Notes under the pieces: generated by a model
What the model saw: only the letters and a program-made list of their open reading frames with translations
Databases searched by the model: none
What the model was told of the DNA's origin: nothing
In this document: one piece after another, positions 37,001 to 44,904 of the stretch
Layout: each line of letters opens with the position of its first letter
Position numbering within the stretch: the first letter of the stretch is position 1
Assembly: GCA_021773365.1 (NCBI GenBank)
Contig: JAJFKF010000017.1
Coordinates: 1 to 64,000, forward strand
Length of the DNA: 64,000 nucleotides
From: Gammaproteobacteria bacterium
GTDB taxonomy: Bacteria > Pseudomonadota > Gammaproteobacteria > Steroidobacterales > Steroidobacteraceae
Direction: 5' to 3'
Made by a program: the position numbers and the translations under genes

Positions 37001-37277
37001 CACTGTCCGCAATAATGCGGTGCTCGGGCAGGGGTCCGAACGGATTCCGACTCAGACCTATCATGATGTATACGGCCGTTATCGTTTCCAGAACGCGTCC
37101 GGCTTCGCCAGCGGTTTGCTGGAGAACACCGAGCTGCAGATCTCGGTGCAGAATGTGCTCAACACCAGCCCGCCCATCCTGGCCTCCACCAGCTCTCTCG
37201 TCGCCGGTTATGCCACCGAGGGCGACCCCCGCCTGCGCCGCTATTCCATCGCCTTCACCAAACGCTTCGGCCAGTAG
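34050..37277 (+). CDS. TonB-dependent receptor with STN domain (unit 6)
   Basis: 1075 aa from ATG 34050, 5 bp after a GGGGG ribosome-binding site; a TTG two codons earlier is in frame. Signal peptide 1-25, STN about 27-100 (NLKSALDAYVKQAGVQLVY), linker motif VRLARVAEV near 120-128, TonB-box-like PEILVKGAR near 149-157, barrel ending RRYSIAFTKRFGQ. Plug and barrel are nearly the same as receptor 23609, but the STN is different and closer to another subtype, so the gene looks like a fusion of a different head with a shared body. Confidence 0.95.
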   Translation: MCRLNFLKSIIASCALALASLAHAAALNFHVPGGNLKSALDAYVKQAGVQLVYREDDVQGLKTGGVKGALSAEEALTRLLAGTKLIAHHDPSGAIAIVQAAARGKEVLLRDIPVSPAGPVRLARVAEVEREKPLAPQVPVSLESSNGIPEILVKGARSSNTDIRRTEDDVQPYVVFDAEEIGRSMAPDLETFLRTRLPMNQSRGSEGQSISSNRGNQSTIDLRGLGADQTLVLVNGRRMPGVASSTELYQPDINGIPISAVERIEILPSTAGGIYGGGATGGVVNIILKRDYNDVELTARYDGTFAGGGAQRRLDATAGFTLEGGRTNVMLTASYRDGNPLYMGDRDFAVRARALQDENNHAAFRSGGTPVRGYTTNIRSANGSILVLKDGMRSLNSPIASVPIGYAGPDSDNGAAFLGTADRYNLALSDDVLGNQYSLLNTPSVRSLQFSVRQEFTDHIEAFVDAARHDNRSVRMGSAVVNNVVNDVTLPAGPNSPFIQAVRLSVPFVGYETGRIRTSSASLSEQVSGGVIVRLPREWTAQGEYSSGRSNSTYEYTRAALTADGVAALIDGRLDPLSDVNAYPLEFAAFYPGESGGRNSADYAGERKNAILRVSGPLLQLPGGPLRLAALLERREQFTADRVRASYPAGSNPSFTYYPEVGSSTDSGYAEINAPLVSAAKARPGLLGLDLRASYRYDTTETRTRPYDETSMSVPSPDGPFPQAPFQTNSVTGNQYTLGLRYTPVESVMLRVSYGEGILPPAPFQLSEADAASIAFVLGGNLDPKRGGLPVNTAMIERFSLTGSLLLRPERSASWSGGVIFTPALLPRLRLSVDYTRIEKTDEIGSLDYQTRLDLEDDFPGAIVRNALTPADAALGYTGGTIREFNAGLVNIAHSLMEALDIQADYRWETRFGSFAANVIATVQPRLSQQATPDSGEVDRVGYSNGPLKWRANAGLRWNRGAWDLGWNLQYYDASLVYSSTASTTVRNNAVLGQGSERIPTQTYHDVYGRYRFQNASGFASGLLENTELQISVQNVLNTSPPILASTSSLVAGYATEGDPRLRRYSIAFTKRFGQ

Positions 37278-37286
37278 CTGCAACCA

Positions 37287-37320
37287 GCGCGGGCGTTCAG
37301 ATCCACCCGAACGCCCGCGC
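37287..37320. terminator. Bidirectional hairpin terminator candidate
   Basis: GCGCGGGCGTTC (37287-37298) pairs perfectly with 37309-37320, 10-nt loop, between a receptor and a convergent small gene. It covers the last codons of the latter. Confidence 0.55.
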
Positions 37321-37683
37321 CATGATGCCCAGCAGCGCGGCGGACATCAGCAGGAACCATATCCGGTCCAGCACCCGGCTGATGGCGAGGCCTGAGAAGG
37401 ACTTCTCCAATCTCAGTCCCAGCGTCGCGAAGGATTGGTCCATCTTTCGTTCCAGTGTCGCGAAGGACCGGTCCGCTTTCCGTTCCAGTATCGCGAAGGA
37501 ATGCTCGGTCTTCAGTTCGAGCGCCGCGACCGAGTCCTTGACGCCGTCCACCTTGTCGTTCAGCCGTCCGATGTCGGTCTTCATGCCGCTGATATCGGAG
37601 CGGATATGCTCGACATTGGCTTCGAGGCGGGCTACACGTTCTTCCACTGGTGTCTCCATCGATTTCATCGCGGGCAGGGCCAT
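37297..37683 (-). CDS. Coiled-coil protein with C-terminal membrane anchor
   Basis: 128 aa. A long heptad-like region (VEERVARLEANVEHIRSDI, LNDKVDGVKDSVAALELK) is followed by three successive 11-residue repeats: HSFAILERKAD, RSFATLERKMD, QSFATLGLRLE. A single hydrophobic helix ends the protein (IWFLLMSAALLGIMARAF). No known domain recognised; similar small tail-anchored coiled-coil proteins are common hypothetical proteins. A later ATG (MKSMETPVEERV) at 37668 is an alternative start. It is isolated between convergent units. Confidence 0.75.
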   Translation of the reverse strand: MALPAMKSMETPVEERVARLEANVEHIRSDISGMKTDIGRLNDKVDGVKDSVAALELKTEHSFAILERKADRSFATLERKMDQSFATLGLRLEKSFSGLAISRVLDRIWFLLMSAALLGIMARAFGWI

Positions 37684-37735
37684 GACGCCGTCCTTCGTAC
37701 GAGAATGGTCACATCCTGATGACTATAGTACTACG

Positions 37736-37942
37736 TTATTTTGTCATGGCAAGCGCCTTAGATGACGCCGCGCGCGCCGCTGCCAGCGTCAACCGCCGGT
37801 TTTTCTTCAGGCGCGTGTCCCAGGCGATCTTCAGTTGCCCGACGAAATCCACATTGCGGGGGGGCATCCACGAAATCTCGTCGAGAAAAATGAGAGTCCG
37901 CTGTACCTCGGTGAGCCGCCCCAGTTCGGTTTCCCGGCCTAT
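37736..37942 (-). pseudogene. AAA ATPase fragment (Walker B region)
   Basis: The minus frame reads ETELGRLTEVQRTLIFLDEI, then SWMPPRNVDFVGQLKIAWDT, RLKKNRRLTL. This matches the Walker B part of AAA-family ATPases (LxFLDEISWM...DFxGxLKxAWDxxxKK). Stops enclose it at 37943-37945 (TGA) and 37736-37738 (TAA). Walker A and the C-terminal half are absent, so it is a remnant. Confidence 0.7.
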
Positions 37943-37982
37943 TCAGGTCTGTCGGTTTGCAGTAATGCGTGTACGCCCGCGC

Positions 37983-38019
37983 GGCGCTGGAGCGTGAGCG
38001 CCGGCCCGCTAGCGCGGGC
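37983..38019. terminator. Two adjacent hairpins after unit 7 fecR
   Basis: GGCGCT/AGCGCC (37983-37988, 37997-38002) and GCCCGC/GCGGGC (38004-38009, 38014-38019) form two consecutive perfect 6-bp stems at the fecR stop. Confidence 0.4.
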
Positions 38020-39076
38020 GTATCCTGATCACGCCCTCGTCGTGTGCAACAGTGAGGTCAGGTTCTCGCGCCAGCAGCGCGGCCAGGGACTGAGGATCAG
38101 AGGCCTCGAAAATGCCGTTGTAGTGATGACTGCCGGGCGGCACGCCCTCGATCACCAGCCGGGTGGTGCGGTTGTAGCGGTTGAATTCGCGCACCACTTC
38201 CTCCAGCGGCGTGTCGCTGAAGATCAGCCGCCGCTCGCGCCAGGCGATGGTGCGGGCAAGGTCGGCGCCGGGGTCATGCCGCAGCGTGCCGTCCGCTTCG
38301 ACCTGTACCTGTTCTCCGGCACCGAGATTTTCCGCCAGCGGCGTATCGGATTCATCCTGGATGGACGGGGGCTGTGCCATGACTTGCACGCGTCCTTCCA
38401 GCACCGACACGTGCGCGCCCTCGGGACGCTCATATACATTGAACCGGGTGCCCACGACCCGGATGACGGCGGTGGGTGTGTGTACGCGGAAGGGACGCGC
38501 GGCATCGCGCGCCACCTCGAACAACGCCTCGCCGCGCAGCAGCTCAACGTGCCGGCTGTCGCGGGCGAAACGGATCACGATGCGGGTATCGGCGTTCAGC
38601 GTGACCACCGAGGCATCGGACAGCTCCAGCGTGCGCTGTTCGCCGATGCCGGTAGTGAAACGCTGCGGGCCGGCGAGCTGCTGATAGAGCAGGGGCGCGG
38701 CAACCGCACACAGCAGCGTGGCGGCCACGGCGAGCCCCATCGTCCGCCGACGGCTTCCTGCTGCCGGTCGCGCATCGGTCGCGCTGTTTGTCATGGGTTC
38801 ATGCGGCCGGACATCACGGGACGCTCCTGCTTCCAGGGCGACCACCGGCGCGGCCCAGGTCAGCAGCGCGGCCACATCCTCCTCGCGCGTCGGATCAAGA
38901 TGCGCGAGCACGCGGTCGGTGTACATCGTTTCCAGATACTCACGCACATGAAGCGGCGATTGCTTGAGCCAGGCCACGAAAGCCTTCCTGTCCTGCTCGC
39001 CGCCGCCCTCCAGCCGCTGATGCCATTCGGAGGCACGCCTGGCTGTCAGCCTGTCGATCTGCTGCTGCAGTTTCAT
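38009..39076 (-). CDS. FecR-family sigma regulator (unit 7)
   Basis: 355 aa. RRASEWHQRL and FVAWLKQSPLHVREYLET; membrane segment near 114-132 (GLAVAATLLCAVAAPLLY). FecR domain IGEQRTLELSDASVVTLN, GEALFEV, RPFRVHT, VVGTRFNVY; C-terminal REFNRYNRTTRLVI. Grouping with the unit 4 FecR (similar start and LLAREPDL end) agrees with their similar sigma factors. 4-bp overlap with sigma. Confidence 0.94.
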   Translation of the reverse strand: MKLQQQIDRLTARRASEWHQRLEGGGEQDRKAFVAWLKQSPLHVREYLETMYTDRVLAHLDPTREEDVAALLTWAAPVVALEAGASRDVRPHEPMTNSATDARPAAGSRRRTMGLAVAATLLCAVAAPLLYQQLAGPQRFTTGIGEQRTLELSDASVVTLNADTRIVIRFARDSRHVELLRGEALFEVARDAARPFRVHTPTAVIRVVGTRFNVYERPEGAHVSVLEGRVQVMAQPPSIQDESDTPLAENLGAGEQVQVEADGTLRHDPGADLARTIAWRERRLIFSDTPLEEVVREFNRYNRTTRLVIEGVPPGSHHYNGIFEASDPQSLAALLAREPDLTVAHDEGVIRIRPR

Positions 39077-39642
39077 GGTGAGGATTCCTCCATGCCGCCG
39101 TGGTTTCCGCCGCGACGTTTCAGCGCCAGTTTCATCTTCGCCCTTGCCTCGAATACATAGCTGTTGACAGTGTTCACGCTCAGTCCGGTCCGGTGCGCCA
39201 CCTCTTCATAGGAGTACCCGTCACGCTTGACCAGCAGCAGCACCGCCCGCTGCATGACCGACAGCTCGGCCAGCCCGCGTGCCAGGTCTTCCTGCAGTGC
39301 CAGCCGTTCGGCCAGATCATCAGGCAGGGCGTGCTCCACGGTTTTGCCCAGCGTGTCCACCGCCTCGGAGTCGTAACTCACCAGGCTGCGGTCCTCGCGG
39401 AACAGCGCCTCGCGCACCACATGAGAGGCGATGCCGTACAGATAGGCCTGCGGATTGCGCACCGCCTCCACATCATTGACCTGCAGGAAGCGCTCGAAGA
39501 TGTCCTGCGTCAGATCAGGCGCGGACGCCGGCCGGCGCACGCGGCGCTCGATGTAGCGGTGCAGCTCCGGGGCGTACTTGCGGAAGGCCAGGGTGGCCAG
39601 TCTTACCGCGGAATTCGCTGTTTTTGGCAACGGATCAGGCAT
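39073..39642 (-). CDS. ECF sigma factor, FecI type (unit 7)
   Basis: 189 aa from ATG 39642 (MPDPLPKTANS); a GTG two codons upstream at 39648 is the alternative. Region 2: SAPDLTQDIFERFLQ. Region 4: GYSYEEVAHRTGLSVNTVN. Divergent from receptor 39812, coupled to fecR. Confidence 0.93.
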   Translation of the reverse strand: MPDPLPKTANSAVRLATLAFRKYAPELHRYIERRVRRPASAPDLTQDIFERFLQVNDVEAVRNPQAYLYGIASHVVREALFREDRSLVSYDSEAVDTLGKTVEHALPDDLAERLALQEDLARGLAELSVMQRAVLLLVKRDGYSYEEVAHRTGLSVNTVNSYVFEARAKMKLALKRRGGNHGGMEESSP

Positions 39643-39697
39643 CGGCACTCACAGATTTCCGCTTCTCCCTGTCGTAGTGGGTTTCGCGGGTGGATTC

Positions 39698-39721
39698 CTT
39701 GGGTCGGATATCGAACCCAAG
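39698..39721. promoter_or_regulatory. 24-bp interrupted palindrome (unit 7)
   Basis: CTTGGGT-cg-GATATC-ga-ACCCAAG: 20 of 24 positions are symmetric. It lies in the divergent promoter region, 90 bp before the receptor ATG. Confidence 0.48.
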
Positions 39722-39811
39722 TTTCCGCCTGCCGGATCGCACTAGGCTCATAACGATGACAGCGACGGGTTTGCCCGGCAAGCCGCATCGCTCTATAACC
39801 TGGAGAGCCCT

Positions 39812-42800
39812 ATGAGTACCTTGTCCATCTTCAAGCGCGCCGCAGTCCTGGCATTGCTGGGTTGCTGTGCCGCCGCAGCGCAGGCCGCCGCGCCGACGGC
39901 CACCGTGCAGCGCACCGTGACTTTCAGTATCGAGTCCCAGCCGGTGCGCGAGGCGCTGATGAAGTTCGGTGAGCAGGCCGGACTGCAGGTGCTGTTCAGA
40001 TCAGAGGGCCTCACGATTCAGGGCGTGACCGCCTCGCCGGTTTCCGGTGAGCTGTCCATGCAGGATGCGTTGCGACGCCTGCTGTCGAAAACCGGGTTGA
40101 CCTATGAGTTCGTCAATGAACGCACGGTGCGGGTGACCGCCGCGGGGTCGGCCGAAACGGCGTCGTCGACGTCTGGAACGCGGGTTGGTCGGGTCAAGGA
40201 CGAACAATTGCAGCTTGCCCGCGCACAGGGTGATTCGCCGACGATTCCCGCTGCCTCCACGGAGGAGCAAGGAAGATCGTCCATTGATGCATATACGAAA
40301 GGCATCCCTGAAATTCTGGTCAAAGGCGCCCGCACCGCCAATACCGATATCCGTCGTACCGAAGATGATGTGCAACCCTACGTGGTGTTTGATGCCGAGG
40401 ATCTTGAGCGCTCCATGGCGCCTGATCTGGAAACCTTTCTGAGAACCAGACTGACGATGAATCAGGTGCGCTCGACCGAGGATCAGAACCTGAGTGGCAA
40501 CAGAGGTAATCAAAGCACGGTCGATCTGCGCGGCCTGGGCGCGGATCAGACTCTGATTTTGGTCAATGGCCGGCGCATGCCGGGTGTGGCGAATGGTCTG
40601 GACCTGTTCCAGCCGGACATCAACGGCATCCCGATGTCGGCCGTGGAGCGCATCGAGATCCTGCCCTCCACGGCGGGCGGCATCTATGGTGGCGGCGCCA
40701 CCGGCGGGGTGGTGAACATCATCCTCAAGCGCGACTACTCGGACCTGGAGCTCAGCGCCCGCTATGACGGTACCTTTGCCGGCGGCGGCACTCAACGACG
40801 CCTGGACGCCACGGGTGGCTTTACCCTGGAGGGCGGGCGCACCAGCGTGATGGTCATGGCCAGCTACCGCGATGGCAATCCGCTGTACGTCGGCGATCGG
40901 GACGCCACTCTCCGGGCCCGCCAGTTGAAGAACCAGAACAATTCCGGTCTTGCCGGTGGCGGCATCGGTGTATTTCCCGGTGTTACGACCACCAACATCA
41001 CCGGTGTCCGCGGCAGGAATCTGGTGCTGGCCGATGGTATGCGCCCGTTGAACTCACCGTATGCCTACGTGCCAGTCGGTTATGCGGGTCCTGCGAGCGA
41101 CAATGGCGCGGTCTTTCTCGAGACGGCAGGACGCCTCAACATAGAACTGCCCGAGGACTTCACCGGTACCGGATATCCCCTGCTCGGCGCCCCCACCGTC
41201 CGTTCTCTCACGCTGAGTTTGCGGCGCGAGTTCTCTGAGCGAGTGGAGGCATTCGTGGATGCTTCCCGGAACGACAATCAATCCGAGCGCATCAACCGCT
41301 CGGCGACCATCCAGATCAGCCGCGTGCGACTTCCGGTGGGTCCGGGAAATCCATTTACCGAGGCGGTGGATCTGTCGGTCCCCTTTGGCGGCTACGATGC
41401 CAGTCGGCTGCTCGCCCGGTACGGATCCTTGAGCGAGCGGCTCACCGGTGGCCTCATCATGCGTCTGCCGCGTGAATGGACCGCGCAGGCTGAGTACAGT
41501 CTGAGTCGCTCAAACTATACCCAGGACTATCCCATAGATCCTCTGACCGTCGATGGACGGGCCGCGCTGACCGATGGGCGACTGAATCTTCTGGGCGATG
41601 TGAATGCCAACCCTCCCGACTATGCAGCCTACTATCCGGACCAGGAGCGCAGAATTTTCGAGGAGCGTCCCCTGACGCGCAGGGGCGCCACGCTGCGTGT
41701 GGCTGGCCCGCTGTGGCAGCTGCCTGGGGGGCCGTTGCGGCTGGCCGCATTGCTGGAGGACCAGCGGCAGTACACAGATGACCAGGTGTCGTACTACTAC
41801 GAAGAGGGCGCTACTGCCCCACTCTATCTCTACAACCCAAGAATCGGCGCGACCACCAGGAGTCTTTATACCGAACTGACAGCGCCGCTGTTCTCGGCAG
41901 CCAATGCCCGGCGTGGACTGCGCGGCCTCGATGTGCAGGCGTCCTACCGCTACGATGTGTCCAGGACCCGCACTGTGAAATTCGGGGATGTCTCCAACAT
42001 TGTCCCCTCGCTGGATGGGCCGTTTCCGGAAGTGCCATTCCAGACCAACGAGGTATCAGGCAACCAGTACACGCTGGGATTGCGCTACATGCCGGCGGAA
42101 GTTCTGGCGCTGCGCGTGAGTTATGGCGAAGGGATCTTTGCGCCTCAGCCCCGTCACCTCGCACAGTACGAGGATCGCTATTTGTTGTTTCTCTCCGGGC
42201 TGATCGATCCGAAGCGCGATGGGGAATCCGTTACCGGTGCCACAGTGGAGAAGCTTGTTCTCCAAGGCAGCCTGCAGCTGCGTCCGGAGATTTCCCAGAG
42301 CTGGTCGGCGGGGGCGATTTTCACGCCGGACAGTCTGCCGGGCCTGAGGTTATCAGTGGACTACACCCGCATCGAGAAAGTCGATGAGATCGGATTCTTG
42401 CCGCCGCAGACGTTGGTTGATCTGGAAGACAGCCTCCCCGGCCGCGTGGTGCGCAATCCGCTGACACCGGCGGATCAGGCGGCGGGTTACACCGGCGGCA
42501 CGATCCGCGATCTGGATGCGGGGTTGATCAACATTGCCCACAGCCTGGTGGAAGCCATCGACATCCAGGCGGACTATTCCTGGCAGACGCGCCTCGGCGC
42601 CTTCGCGGTCAATGTGATGGCCACCGTGCAGCCGCAGATGGCGCAGCAGCCGACACCGACCAGTGTTGAGCGCGACAGGGTCGGCTACAGCGACGGACCG
42701 CTGAAGTGGCGGGCCAATGCCGGCCTGCGCTGGCAGCGCGGCGCCCTGGGTCTGGGGTGGAATCTGCAGTACTACGATGCCGCGCTGGTCTATGGCAGCA

Positions 42801-43093
42801 CGGCGTCGACCACGATCCGCAACGCAGCGATCCTGACTCAGGGAGCGGAATTCATTCCCACGCAGACCTATCATGATGTGTACGGACGTTATCGCTTCGA
42901 CCACGCGCCCGGCTTTGCCCGTGGTCTGCTGGAAAACACCGAACTGCAGTTCTCGGTACAGAATGTGTTCAACACCGAGCCACCCATTGTGGCAAGCATC
43001 AGCGTCACCGCCCTGACCAGCGGCTACGCCGGCGAAGGCGACGCGCGCCTGCGGCGGTATTCGATCTCCTTCACCAAGCGCTTCGGGCAGTAG
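39812..43093 (+). CDS. TonB-dependent receptor with STN domain (unit 7)
   Basis: 1093 aa. Signal peptide 1-27, STN about 34-110 (PVREALMKFGEQAGLQVLF), linker motif LQLARAQGD near 133-141, TonB-box-like PEILVKGAR near 166-174, plug with TEDDVQPYVVFDAED, barrel ending RRYSISFTKRFGQ. Same subfamily as units 3-6. Its linker motif is identical to that of the unit 3 receptor (LARAQGD) although the rest of the two linkers differs. Confidence 0.95.
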   Translation: MSTLSIFKRAAVLALLGCCAAAAQAAAPTATVQRTVTFSIESQPVREALMKFGEQAGLQVLFRSEGLTIQGVTASPVSGELSMQDALRRLLSKTGLTYEFVNERTVRVTAAGSAETASSTSGTRVGRVKDEQLQLARAQGDSPTIPAASTEEQGRSSIDAYTKGIPEILVKGARTANTDIRRTEDDVQPYVVFDAEDLERSMAPDLETFLRTRLTMNQVRSTEDQNLSGNRGNQSTVDLRGLGADQTLILVNGRRMPGVANGLDLFQPDINGIPMSAVERIEILPSTAGGIYGGGATGGVVNIILKRDYSDLELSARYDGTFAGGGTQRRLDATGGFTLEGGRTSVMVMASYRDGNPLYVGDRDATLRARQLKNQNNSGLAGGGIGVFPGVTTTNITGVRGRNLVLADGMRPLNSPYAYVPVGYAGPASDNGAVFLETAGRLNIELPEDFTGTGYPLLGAPTVRSLTLSLRREFSERVEAFVDASRNDNQSERINRSATIQISRVRLPVGPGNPFTEAVDLSVPFGGYDASRLLARYGSLSERLTGGLIMRLPREWTAQAEYSLSRSNYTQDYPIDPLTVDGRAALTDGRLNLLGDVNANPPDYAAYYPDQERRIFEERPLTRRGATLRVAGPLWQLPGGPLRLAALLEDQRQYTDDQVSYYYEEGATAPLYLYNPRIGATTRSLYTELTAPLFSAANARRGLRGLDVQASYRYDVSRTRTVKFGDVSNIVPSLDGPFPEVPFQTNEVSGNQYTLGLRYMPAEVLALRVSYGEGIFAPQPRHLAQYEDRYLLFLSGLIDPKRDGESVTGATVEKLVLQGSLQLRPEISQSWSAGAIFTPDSLPGLRLSVDYTRIEKVDEIGFLPPQTLVDLEDSLPGRVVRNPLTPADQAAGYTGGTIRDLDAGLINIAHSLVEAIDIQADYSWQTRLGAFAVNVMATVQPQMAQQPTPTSVERDRVGYSDGPLKWRANAGLRWQRGALGLGWNLQYYDAALVYGSTASTTIRNAAILTQGAEFIPTQTYHDVYGRYRFDHAPGFARGLLENTELQFSVQNVFNTEPPIVASISVTALTSGYAGEGDARLRRYSISFTKRFGQ

Positions 43094-43122
43094 AGCGGCA
43101 ACTCAAAGATTCGGGTCAGACG

Positions 43123-43150
43123 CCAACGCTTTCGCAATCGAAAGCGCTGG
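43123..43150. terminator. Hairpin terminator after unit 7 receptor
   Basis: CCAACGCTTTCG (43123-43134) pairs with CGAAAGCGCTGG (43139-43150) with one mismatch, 4-nt loop. Confidence 0.6.
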
Positions 43151-43215
43151 CAAAGCCTTTGACGATCACTGCCACAACCCTCTAATCGCTGGTAGGGTTG
43201 ATACGATGTTCTGAA

Positions 43216-43232
43216 CGTTGTAAATTGCAACG
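43216..43232. promoter_or_regulatory. 17-bp palindrome at the ATPase start
   Basis: CGTTGTAAATTGCAACG is symmetric except for one pair and ends 2 bp before the ATG at 43235. GAACGTTG is repeated just inside the gene. It could act as an operator, or as an RNA hairpin covering the ribosome-binding region. Confidence 0.4.
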
Positions 43233-43234
43233 CC

Positions 43235-44545
43235 ATGAACGTTGCATCACGTAATGAACTGTATTTAAAAGGAATTTTGTCAGGAGAGGGGCTTTTCCCT
43301 CATCTGGAAGCCAGCCCTTCCCAGGGATTTTTCACCTGGGATTTCGGCCTGGACGTCTTGCCGCAGGAGCCGGGAATCATTGTCATCCGCGGCCCGCGGC
43401 AGTACGGGAAGAGTACCTGGCTGGAGTATCAGTTACGCGAAACGCTCAAGTCCTTCGGCGCCGGCACGGCGTTGTTCCTCAATGGCGATTACATTGCCGG
43501 GCCCGATGAACTGGAGCGGGAAATCGAATCGCTGTCGGGGCATTTCCCGGCGGATGCGCCGCTGCGGCGCTTATTCATCGATGAGATCACTGCGGTCGAC
43601 GGCTGGCAGAAAGCCATCAAACGGCTGGCGGACCGCGGCGCATTGAGAAAAGTCCTGCTGGTGACCACGGGATCCAAGGCGAGTGATATCCAGCGCGAAG
43701 CAGAGCTGCTGCCCGGCCGCAAGGGGAAGCTGGCACGCACCATCTATTTGTTTGTACAGCTGCCATACCGGATCTTTTACGAGAAGGCTGTGCCGGTGCT
43801 CAAGGAAGACACGCTGTGGGCGTATCTCATTGCCGGAGGTTCGCCGCCGGCCTGCGCGGCGGTGCTCGAAACAGGGTCCGTGCCGGAATATATTTTCCAG
43901 ACCACGGCTGAATGGATTTACGGCGAATGCGCGCTGGCGGGCCGGTCGCGTCCCATGTTGCTGCGGATGCTGGAACAATTGATGCGTCGTGCGTCCTCTC
44001 CCGTGGCGCAAACCACCCTGGCGGCCGAGTCAGGGATGGCGAACAACACGGTGGCGCATGGATACCTCGATCTGCTGGCCGACCTGCTGGTGGTGGGCAC
44101 CACGGAGCCCTGGGACCCGAGCCGCAAAACACGCGTTCCGCGCAAGGCATCGAAGTATCCCTTCGTGAACCTGCTCGCCGCCAACACCTGGTCGAAGAAC
44201 CGGCACACTACCCCGGCATCCCTGCGCTCGGCGTCGGGAGAGGAACGCGGCACATGGTGGGAGTGGGCGGTGGCGGCGGAGTTGTTCCGGCGTGCGGCAC
44301 GGGCAGGTGATCCAGCGCCGCTGCAATCATTGTTCTGGCGCTCCGACAAACATGAGATCGACTTTGTCCGCGAGGAGCGGCCCTGGATCGAGGTGAAAGC
44401 GGGCAAGGCCTCGCCGTTCGAGTTCGACTGGTTCGGCAAAACCTTTCCGAGAGAGCGGTTGCTGGTGGTGAGCGCGGAGCGCTTCGAGACGGGCGCCGTA
44501 CGCGGGGTGACGCTGGAGGATTTTCTCCTGAACGACGCCATTTAG
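43235..44545 (+). CDS. AAA ATPase with DUF4143 C-terminal domain
   Basis: 436 aa. Walker A GPRQYGKST (53-61), Walker B RRLFIDEITAVDGW (about 111-124), then a DUF4143 region ending in a nuclease-like signature, HEIDFVREERPWIEVKAG (Asp 376, Glu 386, Lys 388). Such proteins are widespread in bacteria and of unclear function, often found in mobile or defence-like places. It is intact, unlike the two related fragments at 19973-20403 and 37736-37942. No partner gene is seen. Not connected to the receptor cassettes except by position. Confidence 0.85.
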   Translation: MNVASRNELYLKGILSGEGLFPHLEASPSQGFFTWDFGLDVLPQEPGIIVIRGPRQYGKSTWLEYQLRETLKSFGAGTALFLNGDYIAGPDELEREIESLSGHFPADAPLRRLFIDEITAVDGWQKAIKRLADRGALRKVLLVTTGSKASDIQREAELLPGRKGKLARTIYLFVQLPYRIFYEKAVPVLKEDTLWAYLIAGGSPPACAAVLETGSVPEYIFQTTAEWIYGECALAGRSRPMLLRMLEQLMRRASSPVAQTTLAAESGMANNTVAHGYLDLLADLLVVGTTEPWDPSRKTRVPRKASKYPFVNLLAANTWSKNRHTTPASLRSASGEERGTWWEWAVAAELFRRAARAGDPAPLQSLFWRSDKHEIDFVREERPWIEVKAGKASPFEFDWFGKTFPRERLLVVSAERFETGAVRGVTLEDFLLNDAI

Positions 44546-44588
44546 CTGGCCAGCCGCTGATAGGGCGGGGGATACCAGCCCTGATTTA

Positions 44589-44744
44589 CTACGCGGGTTC
44601 CAGCAGCCGCGCAAGATCCCGTAAAGCCTGCTCCACCGGCAGCACACGATGTCGTCGTGATGGTGCAAACCTCAAAAAGTCGGGAGAAATGAGGTTTACG
44701 ACCGCATAAAGTCGATCTGGCAGCCCCGCGGTCTTTCTGGATCC
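44589..44744 (-). pseudogene. Unidentified C-terminal coding remnant
   Basis: Open frame of 51 residues bounded by stops, reading LPDRLYAVVNLISPDFLRF, then APSRRHRVLPVEQALRDLAR and a final LLEPA. It looks like real protein (amphipathic, no low complexity) but has no start codon near its beginning. I do not recognise the family. Confidence 0.4.
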
Positions 44745-44859
44745 CTATCCAAAGAACTCATGAATGCTCATGCATTGCCGGTCGCCTGACGCCTTCACGC
44801 CAGAGGATGCGGAAGTCGTGAGGCCACGTTGAACCGCGTGCCAGCGCCTCTTCAGAAAG

Positions 44860-44904
44860 CTGCGGTGGTATTCGATCTCCTTCACCAGGCGCTTCGGCCA
44901 TTGA
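44860..44904 (+). pseudogene. TonB receptor 3'-end remnant
   Basis: The last 14 codons of a receptor, LRWYSISFTRRFGH then TGA (44902-44904), match RRYSISFTKRFGQ at the end of the unit 7 receptor. The sequence before it is unrelated. Confidence 0.65.

Noticed and set aside
37719-37997. Plus-strand 92-codon frame
   Set aside because: Ser/Arg-rich with no family; the minus strand of the same bases reads as an AAA ATPase fragment.
37835-39160. 441-codon plus-strand frame
   Set aside because: Antisense to the unit 7 fecR, which has clear FecR motifs and coupling to sigma.
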